A DNA stretch of 18,318 nt, from assembly GCA_002348425.1 (NCBI GenBank), contig DEBE01000019.1, positions 1-18,318 on the forward strand. Reading direction: 5' to 3'. This DNA is from Alphaproteobacteria bacterium UBA2964. Lineage in GTDB: Bacteria; Pseudomonadota; Alphaproteobacteria; MPNO01; UBA2964. Both the position numbers and the translations under genes were made by a program. Below the pieces are notes generated by a model. The model was given only the letters and a program-made list of their open reading frames with translations, ran no database searches and was not told the origin of the DNA. Of the stretch, positions 14,705 to 18,318 are shown piece by piece (position 1 is the stretch's first letter; the number at the start of each line of letters is the position of its first letter).

Positions 14705-14734
14705 TTATTAGGCCTTCTTTCAGTAACTGGTCAA
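14705..14734 (-). promoter_or_regulatory. Possible promoter of tRNA-Cys
   Basis: On the minus strand TTGACC (14729-14734) and TAATAA (14705-14710) are 18 nt apart, about 36 nt before the tRNA 5' end. Confidence 0.4.
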
Positions 14735-14839
14735 GCGGTCTGATCGTACTATGGTATATTTTAATGTTAAATAAGTTAAAATACTTTCGTTTTGTATCTG
14801 TTCGTATTTAAATTGAGTTGTGATTATTTTGAGGTTTCG

Positions 14840-15496
14840 ATGGTTGATTTTACCCAGGCACGACAGAATATGATTGATTGTCAGCTTAGAACAAATGAAA
14901 TCGCTGATGAAGCGATAGTAAATGCTTTTTTTCACGTTCCGAGAGAGGTTTTTGTTGAGCCTAAGCTGCAAGGTGTTGCCTATACGGATAATGATGTTTC
15001 AGTTGGCTTTGGTCGTCATTTAATTGCTCCAATGATTTTTGGCCGGTTGTTGCAAGCATTAAATGCACAACCCGAAGAAGTCGCCCTCGATATTGGTTGT
15101 GGCACGGGGTATTCAAGTGCTGTTCTTGCGCAGTTAGTTACTACTGTCGTAGCACTAGAGTCTGAAAAACAATTGGCGTTGACGGCTGAAAAGAATTTTC
15201 GCGAACTTGCTGTGGATAATGCTGTTCTGGTTGAAGGAGTACTAGAGGAAGGGTACGCAACTCAAGGGCCATATGATATTATAAATTTTTCTGCGGGTAT
15301 TCCATTTATTCCTTCAACTCTTAAATCTCAAATCTCTGATGGTGGAAGATTGTGTGCCGTGGTTATGAAGGATGGCGGAATTGGAAAGGCTGTGGTGATG
15401 ACGAATAGAAATGGTATATTCTCTGAACATATCCTTTTTGAAGCCCATGTCGCCACTCTACCGGGGTTTAAAGTTGATAAGGGATTTAAATTTTAG
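14840..15496 (+). CDS. Protein-L-isoaspartate O-methyltransferase family protein
   Basis: This 218-residue SAM-dependent methyltransferase has SAM motif I at VALDIGCGTGYSS (81-93), with the PCMT N-terminal pattern MIDCQLR (11-17), PREVFVEP (34-41) and a GRHLIAP element (58-64) in place of the usual GQTISxP. The alphaproteobacterial TolC-linked PCMT homologues often diverge in this way, so real isoaspartate repair activity is uncertain. The ATG at 14840 has GAGG 6-7 nt upstream; a frame opening at 14792 lacks a site and adds unrelated residues. It is first in the pcm-tolC-popZ-valS block, 27 nt before tolC. Confidence 0.85.
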   Translation: MVDFTQARQNMIDCQLRTNEIADEAIVNAFFHVPREVFVEPKLQGVAYTDNDVSVGFGRHLIAPMIFGRLLQALNAQPEEVALDIGCGTGYSSAVLAQLVTTVVALESEKQLALTAEKNFRELAVDNAVLVEGVLEEGYATQGPYDIINFSAGIPFIPSTLKSQISDGGRLCAVVMKDGGIGKAVVMTNRNGIFSEHILFEAHVATLPGFKVDKGFKF

Positions 15497-15523
15497 AGCT
15501 GCTTAAAACTTGAGGAATTATTG

Positions 15524-16867
15524 ATGTTTCGAGGGGTTTTACTAATATCATTGGGATTTTTTATTTTATTTGATCCTTCCCACGTGATATCGGAAACTTT
15601 AAAAGGAGCTATAGCGAAGGCTTATCTAAGTAATCCTCTATTGCAGGCGACGCGTGCTAAACTTCGATCAATCGATGAGGGTGTTTCTCAAGCAAAAAGT
15701 GGATGGAGGCCAAAATTAAACTTGGAACTTGATGCAGGACAGAAAAGAGTAGATTCAGGAAAAGGCTGGGAAAATAGAACGCCAAGAACCGGTAGCTTGA
15801 GTATAGAACAAAGTCTGTTTGATGGTTGGCGCACTAAGTGGGATGTAGAAAATGCCAAACAGGCTGTCTTTGAACAACGAGCCCAACTAACACTAATCGA
15901 GCAAAATGTTTTATTTGAGGCTGTTAATGTTTATATGGATGTTTTGCGGGATAAAGCTGTCTTTTCACTCAACCTTAGCAATGAATCAGTTGTAAAACGT
16001 CAGTTAGAGGCTACTAAAGACCGATTTGACGTCGGCGAGGTGACAAGAACAGATGTTGCTCAATCGGAGGCTCGATTATCGAGAGCTACAGCGGACCGTA
16101 TTCAAGCCAAGGGTTTGCTCTCAATGTCTCGAGCCAGATATCGGAGGGTTATCGGAGACCATCCAGGAACATTAAAACCGGCTCCAGCTGTAGAGGGTTT
16201 GCCGAAGTCGGAAAGAGAGGCTATTACTTTAGCAAAAAGAAATAATCCAGAGATACTAAAACTTGTGCATCGATCAGAAGGTGCACGCTTAGCAATAAAA
16301 AGAGCAGAAGGCGGTTTGTATCCGACTGTTGATATTGAAGGGAATTTCAAGCGAAAAGATGAAGCCACGTCTACAACAAGCAGTTCAGAGGAAACCTCAA
16401 TAATCGCAACGATTTCGATACCTTTGTACAAAGGTGGAGCGGTGAGTTCTCGAATTAGAGCTGCTAAACAAAATTGGGCCTATGAAAGACGCAACCTTGA
16501 TGTTGCCATTTGGAAAATCGAACAAGAGACCTCACAATCTTGGCAAGAACATGAGACTGCTAAAGCTAGAGTGAAAGCACTATCCAGCGAAGTACGGGCA
16601 GCAAGAATTGCCCTGGATGGCGTAGAACAAGAAGCTGGTGTTGGCTCGCGTTCGGTATTAGACGTTCTGGATGCGGGACAGGAATTATTGGATGCTCGCG
16701 TTAATCTTGTCAAAGCTCAGCGAGAGGTAACAGTATCTGGGTTTAAGCTCAGGCGATCTATCGGAACTTTATTTGCTTCCAAAATGGATTTGGGGATTAA
16801 GCTTTATGACCCTAAACTTTACCAAGAACATCAAGAAGATAAGTTATTTGGAAAAACCCTAAATTAA
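15524..16867 (+). CDS. tolC: TolC-family outer-membrane efflux protein
   Basis: This 447-residue protein begins with a signal peptide (hydrophobic 4-17, cleavage near VIS). It then shows the two OEP repeats of TolC (TIGR01844 type): the first starts LKGAIAKAYLSNPLLQATRA, with the SLSIEQSLFDGW strand, and the second starts around EREAITLAKRNNPEILKLV with the TISIPLYKGG strand. The helical hairpin heptads include AKDRF-like VGEVTRTDVAQSEARLSRA and VGSRSVLDVLDAGQELLDA. It forms the trimeric outer-membrane channel for type I secretion and RND or ABC export. ATG at 15524 has GAGGA 7 nt upstream. A C-terminal tail of about 30 polar residues ends the protein. Confidence 0.92.
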   Translation: MFRGVLLISLGFFILFDPSHVISETLKGAIAKAYLSNPLLQATRAKLRSIDEGVSQAKSGWRPKLNLELDAGQKRVDSGKGWENRTPRTGSLSIEQSLFDGWRTKWDVENAKQAVFEQRAQLTLIEQNVLFEAVNVYMDVLRDKAVFSLNLSNESVVKRQLEATKDRFDVGEVTRTDVAQSEARLSRATADRIQAKGLLSMSRARYRRVIGDHPGTLKPAPAVEGLPKSEREAITLAKRNNPEILKLVHRSEGARLAIKRAEGGLYPTVDIEGNFKRKDEATSTTSSSEETSIIATISIPLYKGGAVSSRIRAAKQNWAYERRNLDVAIWKIEQETSQSWQEHETAKARVKALSSEVRAARIALDGVEQEAGVGSRSVLDVLDAGQELLDARVNLVKAQREVTVSGFKLRRSIGTLFASKMDLGIKLYDPKLYQEHQEDKLFGKTLN

Positions 16868-16937
16868 ATAAAATTTATAAAACTTTACTAATCTTTAATT
16901 ACTCGTGGTTTGTAAAATTTGATCGGCCTGGAAATTT

Positions 16938-17324
16938 ATGACTGAAAAACCAAAAGACGCTCAGGAGCCATCCATAGAAGAGATACTTGCCTCGATACGT
17001 AAAATCATTTCTCAAAATGAGGGAAAAGATCAAAAAGATTCTTTCGAATTGCCCGAAAGTGAAAATAATTTAGGCGTAAATGATAATATGCATTTAGGTC
17101 AAAATACGGGTTCTCTCCCTGAGAAAATTCAAGAAAAAGTAGACTTATCAGAAACCATAAAAGAGACTGATTCTGATGAAAGTATGATCGGTGATTTGGC
17201 CAAAGAGATTATGCGTCCCATGATAAAGGAGTGGTTGGATGAAAACCTTTTAGAATTGGTTGAAAGGGCTGTCCGAGATGAGCTAGATAGACTTACAAGG
17301 TCTGCTGAAAATAAAGGGCCTTAA
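16938..17324 (+). CDS. popZ: PopZ-family / DUF2497 polar organising protein
   Basis: The 128-residue protein has the two conserved ends of PopZ: the N-terminal helix EPSIEEILASIRKIIS (10-25), which in Caulobacter binds client proteins, and the C-terminal oligomerisation region DLAKEIMRPMIKEWLDENLL followed by ELVERAVRDELDRL (about 75-122). Between them is a short acidic, disordered linker with fewer prolines than in Caulobacter PopZ, which is longer. PopZ anchors the ParB-origin complex and cell-cycle factors at the pole. Position directly before valS is typical. No strong Shine-Dalgarno precedes the ATG. Confidence 0.9.
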   Translation: MTEKPKDAQEPSIEEILASIRKIISQNEGKDQKDSFELPESENNLGVNDNMHLGQNTGSLPEKIQEKVDLSETIKETDSDESMIGDLAKEIMRPMIKEWLDENLLELVERAVRDELDRLTRSAENKGP

Positions 17325-17337
17325 ACCCTTGTTTTTT
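17314..17337 (+). terminator. Weak intrinsic terminator after popZ
   Basis: AAGGG (17314-17318) and CCCTT (17326-17330) form a 5-bp stem with a 7-nt loop, followed by G and six T residues (17332-17337). The stop codon TAA lies in the loop. It should reduce read-through from popZ into valS. Confidence 0.5.
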
Positions 17338-17428
17338 AAACTTAATTACAAATTTTTCTTACTTATTTCTCTGTAAGCTTCAGATTTTAAGAAAACGCAA
17401 ACACTTAATACAATAATAGGTCCACGCT

Positions 17429-18318
17429 GTGCCGCTTGAAAAAAATTATAAACCCAATGAGGTAGAAGCAAAACACTATTCAAAATGGGAACAATCAAAA
17501 AGTTTCGCTTGTGGCTTATCTCTAACTGACTCTCAATCTGAAAGTTTAGGCGACCCTTATTCCATTGTGATACCACCTCCTAATGTTACCGGAAGTCTCC
17601 ATATGGGGCATGCGTTAAACAATACCCTGCAAGATGTACTTATTAGATATAACAGGATGAAAGGTAGGGATACTCTCTGGCAACCAGGTATGGATCATGC
17701 CGGAATTGCAACTCAAATGGTTGTAGAACGCCAGTTGGCGGAAAAAGAAATAGCATTAGATAGAGGGCAAAAGCATTTCTCTGATAAAACTTCCTTGATC
17801 AATCGGCCTGACTTTATTGAAAAGGTGTGGGAGTGGAAAGCGGCTTCGGGAGGTTCAATAGTCCAGCAGCTGAGGAGGCTCGGTTCTTCGTGTGACTGGA
17901 CACGCGAGCGTTTTACTATGGACGAGGGGTTATCTAATGCGGTAAGGCACGTTTTTGTTTCTCTCTACAATGAAGGTCTGATTTATAGGGATAAAAGATT
18001 AGTTAACTGGGATCCAAAATTTCATACAGCAATTTCGGATCTCGAAGTAGAACAACGAGAAGAAGAGGGCAGCCTTTGGTATTTTAATTATCCAATCGCA
18101 GAAGACCCCGTTAATTTTATTACTGTAGCGACAACCCGCCCCGAGACGATGTTTGGAGATACAGCTGTAGCAGTTCACCCTGATGACGGTCGTTTCACCA
18201 AACTTATTGGCTCGATGGTTCGCCTTCCCATAGTGGGTCGGTTAATACCCATTATTGCCGATGAATATAGTGATCCAGAAAAAGGAAGTGGCGCTGTAAA
18301 AATTACTCCTGCACATGA
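17429..18318 (+). CDS. valS: Valyl-tRNA synthetase (N-terminal 296 residues, partial)
   Basis: The gene runs off the right edge. It charges tRNA-Val with valine. Visible are the class I motif [15 protein letters not shown] (49-63, HIGH variant HMGH at 58-61), [17 protein letters not shown] (87-103), [13 protein letters not shown] (155-167), the NWDPK element (193-197) and the start of the CP1 editing domain with [17 protein letters not shown] (235-251). The KMSKS motif lies beyond the window. Start GTG is fixed by an in-frame TAG at 17417-17419, with only AGG as a weak ribosome site. Residues about 108-130 look slightly longer than in common ValS sequences. Confidence 0.96.
   Translation, partial: MPLEKNYKPNEVEAKHYSKWEQSKSFACGLSLTDSQSESLGDPYSIVIPPPNVTGSLHMGHALNNTLQDVLIRYNRMKGRDTLWQPGMDHAGIATQMVVERQLAEKEIALDRGQKHFSDKTSLINRPDFIEKVWEWKAASGGSIVQQLRRLGSSCDWTRERFTMDEGLSNAVRHVFVSLYNEGLIYRDKRLVNWDPKFHTAISDLEVEQREEEGSLWYFNYPIAEDPVNFITVATTRPETMFGDTAVAVHPDDGRFTKLIGSMVRLPIVGRLIPIIADEYSDPEKGSGAVKITPAH

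Noticed and set aside
1..18318. CRISPR arrays, insertion sequences, riboswitches
   Set aside because: No regularly spaced repeats, transposase motifs or recognisable aptamer cores (for example a THI box before the TPP enzyme genes) were found by reading both strands.

Overview
The window looks like chromosomal DNA of an AT-leaning alphaproteobacterium, probably a marine or aquatic Rhodospirillales-like lineage. The main evidence is the block at the right end: an isoaspartate methyltransferase-like gene, tolC, a PopZ/DUF2497 gene and valS, in that order, which is a typical alphaproteobacterial arrangement. The PyrE type with a long C-terminal tail and the frequent GTG/TTG starts fit this. No transposase, integrase, CRISPR array or rRNA was seen. 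The species cannot be named from the sequence.

Layout. Positions 1-810 hold the 5' end of an unidentified minus-strand gene with a palindrome over its promoter, a GFA-family zinc protein on the plus strand, and a pair of hairpins. The right-hand gene of this part is a minus-strand 2OG-Fe(II) oxygenase-like gene (810-1499) that ends at the intrinsic terminator. Positions 1500-2270 are gene-poor, with one doubtful small secreted protein and an extended -10 promoter. From 2271 to 5341 three plus-strand genes follow: a PPOX-family flavoprotein, a metallophosphoesterase, and a secreted protein in which four EF-hand loops are fused to a dienelactone-hydrolase-like domain.

Positions 5470-8755 hold a compact minus-strand operon of three exported proteins: an S1C (HtrA-like) serine protease with a duplicated two-cysteine N-terminal module and no PDZ domain, a secreted DUF4384/FlgT-N-like protein, and an LPP20-like lipoprotein. 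This is the best candidate in the window for a little-described envelope system. A tRNA-Asn gene lies just upstream of it.

Positions 9119-12724 carry a metabolic cluster on the plus strand: a possible 11-residue leader peptide, a thiamine-diphosphate decarboxylase split into PYR and PP subunits (related to sulfopyruvate/phosphonopyruvate decarboxylases), an XRE regulator and an M20 carbamoylase-type amidohydrolase. The amidohydrolase overlaps pyrC (dihydroorotase) by four bases, and pyrE follows. Pyrimidine synthesis genes thus sit directly behind a hydrolase whose family can cleave N-carbamoyl amino acids.

After a tRNA-Cys gene (minus strand), the pcm-tolC-popZ-valS block runs to the window end, where valS is cut off inside its editing domain.
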